Shown in pieces: positions 13,313-23,855 of a DNA stretch of 64,000 nucleotides (position 1 is its first letter; the number at the start of each line of letters is the position of its first letter). The position numbers and the translations under genes are program-made. Below the pieces are notes generated by a model that saw only the letters and a program-made list of their open reading frames with translations, made no database searches and had not been told where the DNA came from. Location: NCBI RefSeq assembly GCF_022539315.1, contig NC_066333.1, positions 1,798,001 through 1,862,000 of the forward strand. The letters are read 5' to 3'. This stretch comes from Serinus canaria (taxonomy: Eukaryota; Chordata; Aves; Passeriformes; Fringillidae).

Positions 13313-16021
13313 TTAGGTCTTGGAAAATAAAAGTTACCTCCAGAGTTGTCAGGTATTGAATCAGACCTCTTGAAGCAGTCCATTTCAAAATCTTAAGAAT
13401 ATACTGAAAGAACGGGGCTTGAAATTCAACATATAAATGATTAAAAGCTCAGCGTGAATCTTAGATACATACCTATTATTCGTATATATAAATAATATAT
13501 ATTATTATTGTTATAGATAAGTAATGATATATATTATTACTTATTTACATTATGTGGTAACGTGTTACATCTGATTATTCACTGGATGGTTCCCCACTGG
13601 GAACTGGCCACTTTCTAAGTTTTTCTTTTAAGCAAATACATTTCCACCCACCCATTTCCATGGATGTCTCTGCCAGCTGAGCCTTCCTAGAGTGTTTCCC
13701 CAGAAGAATGTCCCTGCTGCCACCAGCAGCTGGCTCTGGGACCTGCAGCAACTCCGAGCACAGCTCCCCCTCCCAGGGCTGCTTTCCACTGCCGCAGGAA
13801 ACGCCTCCGTTATGGGAACTTTTGAAAAGTTCATGGCAAAATTAATTTAAAATGTTGCTCTGCAAGGATATTCAAGGAGGCTGATGTCAGGACAAAACCC
13901 ATACTTCATATTTTGCTGTACAGTTAAAGTTATCATGTTGAAAGGATCTGAAATGCTTAATTCGATACTACTTGGAATGTAATGTCTTTCTTATTATTCC
14001 AGGTTGTTTTCTTAATGGCATGAGCATTTCAAAATGCAGAGAGAAGCAAATGAAAAAGGTATAATGTGTGCTCCCTGCAGAGAGTGCTGCCTTCTGTTTC
14101 CTAATCACTCAAAATTCAATACAGTTGTTCCAAATTAAATAAAAGTTTAACTGCCGGACTAAAGAAATATGAAGAGAAATTGTCTGATTTGATTGAAAGA
14201 AAATAATATTACTATTCCACATACATTGGGTTTTTTCCATTAAATTTGTTTTTTTAAAGGAATGTTATTAATATTTTAAAAATAAGCTATTATTTCTTCA
14301 ATGCAAATATCCTCCATGAGCATGCACACTTAATTAACAAGGTGTTAATTATTTATTCAAGGGTTTTAGTAGGTGCTCAGTCTGCAAAATACTGGGGACT
14401 GATTAATGTGTATCTTTGCTTCGCTGTCTGTGTGTAACATACTGAAGGGATTGCTAAAGAAAAAAAATTCTATATTCAAGTCAGCAAAATCCTTCAGTTT
14501 TCAGTGAATTGGGTTTTTTTTATTGACAAGAAAAAGGGAAGATAATTAGGGAAAACACTCTGTTATTTGTGTATTTTTGCATTTGGGCTAGAATGCTGTG
14601 AAAGATTTCTGAGCCTGCTTCAGTGGGGAAAAAATAATTATTCTGTGAAGTGAAAAATACATCAGGAAGTGAAACTCTGATATTTGTAAAGCAAACATGG
14701 GATGTTCTCAGGAAAAAAACCCAAACCAGAACAAATAACCAAAGAAAAACCAAACCCAACTGAAAACAACAAGAAAGGCTCCAAACCACCGCGAAAACCA
14801 AACGACAAAAAAATCCCCCTCCAGCCTTAATGAGCTGCAAAAGACTTTTCTGAAAGAGATTGATTAAACTGTATAAAACGAGAGACTTCAGCCTATCCCA
14901 ATAAACTGCCTGGGATTTTAAAGGGGCGGGGAGGGGGACAGTCCAGTGATGCCTCTGCAGGACTTGCCCTGCCTTGGTCAGAGCCATTCTCACATTAAGG
15001 AGGTGCCCAGAAACCCCAAAATCTCCAGGCACAGCACCAAAGGCACTTCGGAACGCAGTGAGCTCTCCTTTGCCTCCGCGGTGTGGCTGACAGGCAGCAG
15101 AAAGAGACAGCTGTGAAGTATAGGTGGAGAAATAAAGCAGGGAAAAGTAGACAACAATCTGGACAGCAGAAAGAAATGAGTCCTTTTTGGAAAATAACAA
15201 CTGCAATTAAATTACCAATAACATTGTTCGTTTTCCAGTGACTGCAGGGTCTTTAAAATTGATAGAGTAGAAATGGGTGTTGAAAAGAAAAATTCTGGTG
15301 CTGCAAACAGCAGTCAGAAATGATCTCTGAATTTCGTATCTTGTTAACCATGTAAAGAAACCGTTGCTTGCCGAACTCGCACAAAATTAAAGAATATTAA
15401 GAATATTAATGGAAGACTGGAGGATGGGATATGTGAAGTGTAGGATTTGTTTTGTGAGGTGCTACAGCAAAAGCTGACAGAAAAATAATTACAGTCTGAT
15501 GTTCAAAGACAAATATTATCAGTCCTAAAATAGATAAAATCCAATCCCTTATCTTTCTGGAGTTATGAAAGCTTCGAGAAAATAGAGATTTATTTTAACA
15601 TTATATCATAATTTTAGTTACTGCACGTAGACAGGGGAATAAAATAACATGGCTAATCGATTGGAACAGTGTAAAAATACAGCTTAGGAAATGTACGTCG
15701 TTAATTTTAAAATCATGTAAAAAGAGAGTGAAGAGAGATAATGTAACATCTAAAATAATTTCAGGGAAAAAAAAAAAACTTAGAAGTAGACTAAACGAAA
15801 AAGCAAAATTTGCAACAACAAAAAAATCAATTGAAGAGACAGAAACACCAAACAGAATCGAAACAACAGAATCGAAACAACGTAAATCACAGGCAGTGCC
15901 TGGAAAAGAAGGTTTTGGAGCAGAACAGAAAAGTGGAGCAAATAAACGCAGAAGAACAAAACGGTAAAATAACCATTTTAATAAAGTTAAGAGAGTTTTA
16001 AAACGTTGCTGCTTGCCGGAG
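13313..16021. other. Unassigned AT-rich DNA
   Basis: Contains an AT microsatellite-like patch at 13485-13550. A minus-strand frame of 228 codons at 14520-15206 has no recognisable domain and includes a low-complexity F/L/V stretch. I see no support for a gene. The AT-rich block at 14.2-14.4 kb could be regulatory, but nothing in the sequence proves it. Confidence 0.4.
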
Positions 16022-16292
16022 CAGTGAGGCACTGCTCTGAGGTAAAGCAAAGGCAGGCAGATCTCTCGGCACTGCTCTGAGGTAAATGCCGGCAAATCTC
16101 TCGGCACTGCTCTGAGGTAAAGGCAGGCAGATGTCTCGGCACGGCTCTGAGGTAAAGCAAAGGCAGGCAGATGTCTCGGCACGGCTCTGAGGTAAAGCAA
16201 AGGCAGGCAGATGTCTCGGCACTGCTCTGAGGTAAAGAAAACGCAGGCAGATCTGTCGGCACTGCTCTGAGGTAAACGCCGGCAGATCTCTG
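16022..16292. repeat. Minisatellite, 7 units of about 33-41 bp
   Basis: The core GCTCTGAGGTAAA occurs seven times. Each unit also carries GGCAGGCAGAT or the variant GCCGGCAGAT, and most open with CGGCACTG or CGGCACGG. Unit lengths vary because an AAAGCAAAGG segment is present or absent. On the minus strand all three frames stay open through the array, which gives open frames of 91 to 199 codons that are artefacts of the repeat. The core contains GAGGTAAA, which looks like a 5' splice donor on the plus strand. The array borders the CpG-rich block directly downstream. Confidence 0.95.
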
Positions 16293-16930
16293 CGGTGCTG
16301 CGCGGCAGGCATAGCGGATCTACTCGAGGGCAAGGAAAACGCCCCGGGAAGGTTCAGGGCTCGGGTCCTACCGAAGCTGAAGCGTGTCCTGGTCACCAGG
16401 CCCAGGCCCGGGCAGGCGCTGCCTCGTCCCGCAGCTCGGCGGGCAGGGCGGGCCCTGGCAGCTCAGCGCGGCCGCCGGCCCGCGCCGCTCCCCGCGCCGC
16501 CCCGCACACCGATGGTCAGTCTGTCTGTCCTGCTTCAATTCCTGCTTTATATCAGTCCTCCCCTCGACCCCCACCCCCCTCCCCCGTTTTATTTTTTTCC
16601 TCCCCCTCCTTCTCTCTTTGCTGTCTTATGGTTAAAAAATCCAGTGGAAAGTTGAACCTCAGCCCCTCCTTTTTCCTCCCGTTTGAAACCCACCAGGACA
16701 GACCGGGTCCGGCCGTCTTCAGGCAGCGGCGATTGCAGCTGGGATTTTGCTGTCGCTGAGGTAGAAAAGGATGGAGAGCAGGGCGAGGAAAAGGCCTGCT
16801 GAAAAACCCCCATCCGTTGTGCTCTGCACCGCTTGTTTCGGGCTCCTTGCTGCAGGGTTCCGTGCCCGGCTGCCCGGAGATCCCTGTGAGCGCTGGGCAT
16901 CTGCAGGATCAGCGCCTCAGCCATTGCCGG
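16293..16930. promoter_or_regulatory. CpG-rich block, candidate promoter
   Basis: The densest CpG outside the retrovirus at 58 kb. The core at about 16405-16515 is almost all G and C, with runs such as GCGCGGCCGCCGGCCCGCGC. A pyrimidine-rich stretch follows at 16550-16620, and a second CpG-bearing part at 16690-16920. No TATA box was identified. Frames on both strands are open because of base composition. Vertebrate CpG islands often mark promoters, so a transcription start is possible, perhaps of a non-coding RNA. No conserved exon was recognised. Confidence 0.5.
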
Positions 16931-19900
16931 GGCTGGAGGACTGGGAGGTTTCCATCAGCTCCACTCCAATGAGATAGTCCTGTGGAGTTACTCAAAGTCA
17001 AAGTGCCACGGAGGAAAATCTTTTTTCCTTAAGCTTGATAAAAGGCATGTACAAAGACCAGATGAGTTTACCTGAATGTGGGTGTGATTATTCAAGACGT
17101 ATTAAATGTCCCTCTATCATTTCAAGGGTTATTATGCATCTCCATGGTATATTAATTCTTTTTGTTGGCCGTTTTGCAGCCATGTGCATGTCATGTGTGC
17201 CACCAGGGTTGGGTTTTTGGGCTTTTTATGTCTACTTGGGTGAGTTCTGTGCGAGGGGATAGATAGAAACAAGCAATGGTTGAATTCTTTAGCTGCTGAC
17301 AACACTGCTCGTGTTTGCAGCCTGGGGCACCAAAACCTTCCGACTGGAAGGAATTTCAAAGCAGTAATGGATTTTTAGAAAGCTGAATGATCAAATTTGA
17401 TCTAACAGCCTCGAAGTGGTTGTTTAATAATAGTTGATTGAGGGGTTGAAGCTCTGATATGAAATAAAACTGCAGCCCCCTTACATTTCTCTGTCTTATG
17501 AGCAAGTCTATATTTTTTAGTGCTGAGGATCTCATCAGGACTATTCTGGGGTTGAAAAAATGCCTCTTTAGGAGGTCTTTTTGTCTTTTTATTAATTTTT
17601 TGTTTGTTTGTTTGTTTGTTTGTTTTTTTGTTTTGTTTTGTTTCTCTCAGTCAGCCTGCCAAACTGGCAGTTTAGGTGAGAAAGGTGATAAAAAGGTAAC
17701 ATGAGCTAACTTTTACAAGACTTGAAAAATTTGCAGGGAAACACAGGGCCATAGGAACTGCTGCCTTGGAGTAGGAACCACTCCTTACAACCCCTAAATT
17801 CTGGAAAATTCTGTAAATATCTAAAGCTGTTCATTTCCTTTTTTTACTACTTCTGATTGAAGGTACTAGCAGTTTATGATGTTGCAGTGTTTTGGAGTGC
17901 AGAACTCTGCTAAAGGAGATACACAGTGCTTAGCCTGGGTTTTTTCCAAAAAGCATCCGGAGTGTTAGCTTGGATCTTGGGACACTTAGGGGTTACCCAC
18001 CAACAGAGTTCCTGCATGAAGGAAAGATGTGTCCAGCAGCAACCAGAAATAATGGGAACAAAATAGGACTTCTGTGAGTGCTTGAGAAGAAACATTTGAG
18101 GGACCAGGTGCAGAGAAAGTTGATGAAGAAAAACACCTAAGTGGTGCTCAGAGCTTCTCAGAGGAGCTGTGTGAAGAACCTGGAACAGCAGGGGGGACAC
18201 AGACCTGCATGAACATATGGAATTTCTGAGGTTCTTGAGAGATGTTTTTCCCTAGTTCCTGCTTCACTTTTGTTGGGTGATGGGTTTGAAATGAGGCACA
18301 CTGGTAGAACTGGCTGAATTTCAGAGGGTTGGGATGTTATTTTCTGAAACTGGCATTTATGACATGAAAATCTTTAACAGCAACCAAATCCTTCATCTGA
18401 AAGCATTTCAGTTACAGAATTACGTGCTGACATCTCCAAGGGAATTGACAGTATTAGCAGCCTTCCTTTTGAAAATGCAATTTCAAAGTCCATGTTGAAA
18501 TTTTATTTTTTTTTATCTGCCTTGAAATAAAAGCTTAGTCTAAATTTCCCATTACAAATCCCCTACTTTTCATACACTGCTGTTATCTAAATCAGAGAAA
18601 AATTCTGGTTTTAGCTTATCTTCCAGCCTTGAGACCCTGAATTTAAATCTCATTATATTGCAGACATTTATGCATTTAAAAGAGAAATCCTGGGGATTTG
18701 TTCTGTGCTGCTTGGTAAAGAAACTCCACTGTCATGGTGTACTGTGGTTTGGGTTGTCAGACGTGATACAGAACACCTGGTTTGCATACACTCTACCAGT
18801 CTTCTAAAAATTTGGTGTGTGAGCACATTTGGGCCTCTTCTTGGCTTTGACTCAGTCAGTGTTTCATTTTCTCCCTGCTTGATTCCTTTTCTTTTCCATT
18901 CTTTTGCATTACAACAAAACTAATGTATTTTGCCTTTTCTTATTCCCCTTATTCCATAGTTAGCACATCTTGGCTTTTCTTCCTTCTCTTCTGTACATGA
19001 ATGTTTTCCTCCATTATATTTGTTTTCCCCCATTTTTCCAGCCAAGTTTCCTTTCCTCTCTGATGTGTTTTTACACTACTTTTCCCACCTGTCTTTATCT
19101 GCTTTTCCTTAATCCCCCTCATTTTTCCTAATACCCATGCTTTTTGATCTCTCTCAATTCCCCCCATTTTGTCAACCTCTCCATCTCCTCATTATTTCTT
19201 GTGGCTCCCTCACCATGCCCTCTATCACTCTTTGTTCTGTGACTTCTTTGTGCCACCTCCTCCCTGCCCCTTCCCCTGAGCATCTCCCTGAAGATGCAAT
19301 TGGTGGTGTTGGGAATGGGTTGAGACAGAAAGTCCCCACAAGGCTCTGTGTACACATGGGCTCTGTTTGATTCACGCCAGGGTGAGTGTGAACCCATCAT
19401 CTGCAAAGCCCTTTGAATAGTCAGTGGATTGTTATAGATCATGTGTTTTATGGCCTTGTACCATCTTAGAAAAGGATTTGATGTCTTTCATGGGTATATG
19501 AGATCTGACTTCTATCAGCAACATCTCTTTGATTTTTGGAGTCATGTTCCTGTGACAGAAAGCAGCTGAGCCGTCCTTGGTTTGCTGTATTTGCACAGTG
19601 CAGGAATCTAATTTGCACAGTGCAAGAATCTAATTTATTAATAATTTTTTAAGCTTTAATCTCGGTTGCAAATGTTTTTTATTGGAAAAACATTGCTAAT
19701 CTGAAAACTTTCCTCTCTTGGCTTAAAGGGTGTATTTTTTCTAATATATAAATAAGGAAGTTAAATTAAAATGCTCTTGTTTACAAGTCTGCCACAGGTT
19801 TCAGTAGGCAGAAGGTTCTCTGCTTCTGTGACATGCCAATATCAGCAGGTAATCTAAAAGTATTTACTGGAAGGACCATCTGAAGGGACAGTTTTAGATT

Positions 19901-20349
19901 TCACATGATTGTGCTGCTCACTCCTAAGAGGAAAATGAAAGTAAGTCATTGGGCAGCAGAACAGTACACGGATGGGAACAGTACAAGGATGGTGGCAGAG
20001 CAAAGTAAAATTTCAGCATTTTCATGCTTTGAGATTTGGTTTGGTTTGGTTTTTTAAATCCTGGCTGAAGTCTTCTCCTGGAAGATCAAGCTCTCAAACC
20101 TCTGTATTTAGTAATAACTTTCTTTTATCCTCTAACATTAAATGACAGCAGTAATGATGTGCAATATCAGGTTACGAAGCATCTTGTCCTGGTCGTCCAA
20201 TGATTCTGCTGTGATAAAAATAAACCCAGCATTAACTCAGATGTGAAAGTCACTGCAGTTGAGATTAGCAAAGCCAAAGAACAAAAGTTCTACTTGATCA
20301 GAACTAGATGAAGTTCATATCCAGTTTAGTGTAAACTCTGCATAATTGT
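16931..20349. other. Unassigned DNA with small repeats
   Basis: A (TTTG)n microsatellite lies at about 17596-17645. A 22-base direct duplication containing TTTGCACAGTGCA lies at about 19589-19634. No exon or interspersed repeat was recognised. The 18.85-19.3 kb part is pyrimidine-rich on the plus strand. Confidence 0.45.
17596..17645. repeat. (TTTG)n microsatellite
   Basis: Six or more tandem TTTG units followed by a T run and TTTTG units. A simple repeat that could be length-polymorphic. Confidence 0.93.
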
Positions 20350-20640
20350 CTTGGAATATTATCCAAAGAAGGGATGGATAACTGGGTTCAGCACCCCCGA
20401 AGATCTCCTGTTTCTTGAAACAATTGATCGTTTGTGCTTTAAATCTGCGTCCCATTTTCTCAATGAGCCCCATTTGAGAAGAGCTATTCATCTGATTGTT
20501 TACTTGTCAAAACTTGCTAGGCAAGGCAGGACAGAAGCAACAAGACCCGTGGGTAATTTAAGAGATGAATTTGAGCTGGTGGCTTTCAAGAATCCCAACC
20601 ACTGTAATGGAGATCAAACACATCTCTAAAACAGTTCAGT
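20350..20640. other. Candidate conserved non-coding segment
   Basis: This stretch has balanced, non-repetitive composition in otherwise AT-rich DNA, an open plus frame of 92 codons at 20351-20629, and a TTGTTTAC motif near 20496 that matches forkhead-factor sites. The predicted peptide (starting MEYYPKKGWITGF) has no domain I recognise. It may be a regulatory element or nothing. Comparison with other birds would decide. Confidence 0.25.
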
Positions 20641-20811
20641 CTAAGCCAGGCATCACGTGGTAGAAGAAAATAAGCAGGCCAGGAATTATTATCTCATTTT
20701 ATGTCAGGTTTCTAGAGAAAGATAAAACCTGTATATGCACATATTGAGCACATGGTTCTCCAGGCCCAGGTGCAATGCAAGTCCTCTACTTAAAATACTT
20801 GTGTACAGAGC

Positions 20812-22490
20812 CATAGAACAGAATCACAGAATATCCTGAGCTGGGAGGGACCCCCAGGATCACCCAGCCCAGCCCCAGCCCTGCACAGACACCCCAATAA
20901 CCCCACCCTGGGCATCCCTGGCAGCGCTGTCCCAACGCTCCTGGAGCTCTGGCAGCCTTGGGGCCGTGCCCATTCCCTGGGCAGCCTGGGCAGTGCCAGC
21001 ACCCTCTGGGGAAGAACCTTTCCTGATCTCCAGCCTGAGCCTCCCTGGCACAGCTCCAGTTGTTCCCTAGGTCCTGTCCCTGCCACAGAGAGCAGAGATC
21101 AGAACTGCTCCTCTGCTGCCCCTCATGAGGACATTGAAAACCCCAATGAGGTCTTCTCTCCAGGCTCTTCTTCTCCAGCTGAAGAGACCGAGTCCCCTCA
21201 ACCTCTTGTCATAATGGCTCCTGCAGACCCTTCCCCATCCTTGTGGCCTCCTCTAGATGCTCTCTAAGGGCTTAATGTATTTTTTTATATTGAGGTGCAC
21301 AAACTACCCCCAGGACTGGAGGCGAGACCTCTGCAGAGCAGGACAATCCTCTCCTTTCCCTGGATGGAGATGCTGGGCCTGATGCCCTCCAGGGCAGGGA
21401 TGTCTCTCCTGGCTGTCAGGGTGCTGCTGACTCACATCCAATTTGCCATCAACCAGGAGCTCTTCCTGCAGCTGCTTTCCTGCGTCCCATTCCCAGTCTG
21501 CTCACACATCCAGGATTACCCCATGCCAGGTGCAGAACCCAGCATCTCCCCTTGTTGAGCTCCATGCAGTTGCTGATGGCCCAGTTCTCTCATTGTTGAG
21601 CTCTCCCTACAGGACCTCCCTTTTCTTTAAGTCAACAGCTCCTACCACTTTTGCATCATCGGTGAACTTGCTCAGTTTCCAGTCCTGCAGCCAGGTCATT
21701 TATGAGAGTGTTGAAGGGCACAGGGATGAGGCTTGAGCTCTCTGGAACCTCACTAGTGACCTGTGGCAGTCTGATGTCACCCCAGTCACTGTCACTTCTG
21801 TGCCCAACCCATGAGCCAGTTGCTCACCCACCCCATGATGTGTTTGTCCAGTGTTGGGATGGATGTTTTGGCAAGAAGAATCCTGTGAGAGACAGTATGG
21901 AAAGCTTTGCTGAAGTCCAAAAGAATCACATCTACTGGCTTTCCTAGATCAACCAGGTGTTGTTCCATACTTTGATAGAAGTAAATCAGGTTGGACAAGC
22001 AGGACTGTCCCCTCATGAAGCCATGCTGGCTGTGACCAATGGCTGCATTGTCCTCCAGCTGTTTTTCAATAATTCCCAGAATAACCTTTTCCCATTATGT
22101 TACTGGGCATTGAAGGGACACAGACAGGCCTGTAGTTTCCAGGGTCCACCTTCTTGCCCTTCTTGAAAATCAGAACATCTGCCTACTTCCACTTGGCTGG
22201 GACCTCTCTGGATTCCCAAAATCACTCAAAAATCATTGAGAGAGGCTTTACGATGACATTAACAGCTCTTTGAAGATTTTTGGACAAATCTCATCAGGCC
22301 CCATCGATTTTTAGGGATCGAGCTGGGGCAGCAGGTCCTGCACAATTTCAACTGGGATTTGATCAGTCTCACAATCATGGTCCTCCAGCAAAGGACCTTG
22401 AGACCCCCCTGGTCCATCATCCATCTTTGCCTCCATCTTCAACAAGAATGACTGACCTAGGGGGTCCCAGTGCCCTGAGAATCGATTGAA
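20812..22490 (-). pseudogene. CR1: Decayed CR1 LINE with reverse transcriptase
   Basis: The longest CR1 copy in the window, on the minus strand. Reading from right to left, it starts inside the reverse transcriptase. A piece reading GGPWKLQACLCPF (near 22.1 kb) precedes the best segment, at 21792-22016, which reads VDVILLDFSKAFHTVSHRIL, a hallmark of CR1-type polymerases. It is followed by the WVSNWL region, then frame-broken thumb and C-terminal parts, then the 3' untranslated part at 20812-21100, which ends in a tail next to CAGAATATCCTGAGCTGGGA. Many stops and frameshifts make it inactive. The endonuclease half is absent. Confidence 0.93.
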
Positions 22491-23417
22491 TCACTGCCAT
22501 GTCAAATCAGACATTCCTTAGAGACTTGGGAAATTGTGAAATAGCTGGCGAACAGCAAAAGCATTTCTGTAAAAGAATAGAAATTTGCAGATTTTACACC
22601 TAATATTTTTAAAAGAGAGCAAATTATCACTGTCAAGCAAATCCTTATCCATATGTGTGAAAATGGATAACAACAATCAAAAATAGAGGAATGAAGTGTC
22701 TGAAGCATCATGACAGGATGAGGTTTGAACAATACATTGAGTCATGAGAGTTCCTTTGCAGAAGGGCTACCAGCACTCTGAGGTCTCCCGTTCTCTTACA
22801 TCTGAGCTCCTGATCCTTCCTGAAAGCAGCCAACTTGATTAAACAGGTTATACCTGATAAGTTCTTGCTTTTGCATGGGAGTAGATGTAACAAATATCCC
22901 AGAAACATCAGGTTATGCACATCTGTCTTTGCAAAGGTCAGTGGAAAGCAGTTTAAGACCTTTGTTATTTCAGTGGCACATCTCTTGCTGCTGGTTCTGC
23001 AGAGTTACACTGCTATAAAATTATTTCTTTCCTATGATAAGTAATGGAGAAGACAGGGATGTCTGAAAAGCATTCAGAGAAAGCTCTGTGTTGGCAGTGG
23101 GAAAAGTGGCAAATGAAGTGAAAGTGAAACCAATCCGATTTATGTTTTTGAGTAAAATATTGTGAATTGAAGCATTGCATTTTGGTGTAATACTGCTACA
23201 GCTCAGGAGAGCTACATTATTATGTCTTTAATATTACATTATTATGTCTTGCCTTTAGGCTCAAGAGGTCTGGTGTCCAATGGTTGTTCTGATAGTCTGT
23301 GAAATCAAAGGATGCTGTTTCACTAGAAGCCATCAGAAGGACTGAAATCCACATGGCTACAGGTTGGTACTGGATTTACTGCTGGGTTTATGCAACATAA
23401 AAAACCCCCAACCTCCC
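22491..23417. other. Unassigned DNA with small duplication
   Basis: AT-rich DNA. At about 23213-23258 the motif TACATTATTATGTCTT is present twice in tandem, with a short spacer. No gene recognised. Confidence 0.45.
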
Positions 23418-23423
23418 ACTCCC
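23418..23423. other. Target-site duplication, left copy
   Basis: ACTCCC here equals ACTCCC at 23850-23855, on the other side of the proposed LTR. Six bases is the duplication size typical of class II (K-like) and alpha-like retroviral elements. Confidence 0.6.
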
Positions 23424-23849
23424 TGTGGATAGGTTTGGCAGCTGGTCTGCAGGCTAAACAACTGAGTTAGCAGAATAAGAAATTGATAAAATATGAGCTT
23501 ATCCACAGTAAAGAAGAAAGCAAGGTTGTTAGAATGGAAACCAATAAAATAGACACATAAGGGATGTTTGCAGTTAGAGGATATGTGCCTCAGCGAGCAG
23601 CCTACGTGCCTAAATAATTTGTTGTAAACTCTTACCAGTTAATTATAGATGTTAATTACTTTGTACTAACAAAATATAATGAGCTGTTGCTTTGTCTGGT
23701 GAGTATATTGAGCTGTTTTGATGTAACTAATTACTGAAGATCATGCTTTGTTAAGGGTATAAAACTTAAGAACAATTTATAATAAAGAGAAGCCATTGTT
23801 GTCTCTGCACAAGTGTGTGTGTCGTGTGTCCATCTCACAGGGAGTGACG
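23424..23849 (+). mobile_element. Solo LTR, class II-like
   Basis: The element starts TGTGGATAGG. It has a TATA box TATAAAA at 23758-23764 and a polyadenylation signal AATAAA at 23781-23786, followed by a short GT-rich U5. Only 17 bases separate the two signals, so the R region would be very short, as in avian alpharetroviruses. The right end is GTGACG rather than the usual CA, so the exact boundary is less sure. It is flanked by a 6-bp match. No internal retroviral sequence is attached, so it is probably a recombination-derived solo LTR. Confidence 0.72.
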
Positions 23850-23855
23850 ACTCCC

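Noticed and set aside
13108..13383. K/Q/N-rich minus frame and F-rich plus frames
   Set aside because: Translation of the T36 and T/G-rich low-complexity tract.
14520..15206. 228-codon open frame on the minus strand
   Set aside because: No recognised domain, a low-complexity hydrophobic stretch and AT-rich composition. One such frame can occur by chance among thousands in a window this size.
15601..16200. 199-codon minus frame
   Set aside because: Much of it is the translated minisatellite at 16.02-16.29 kb, which keeps all minus frames open.
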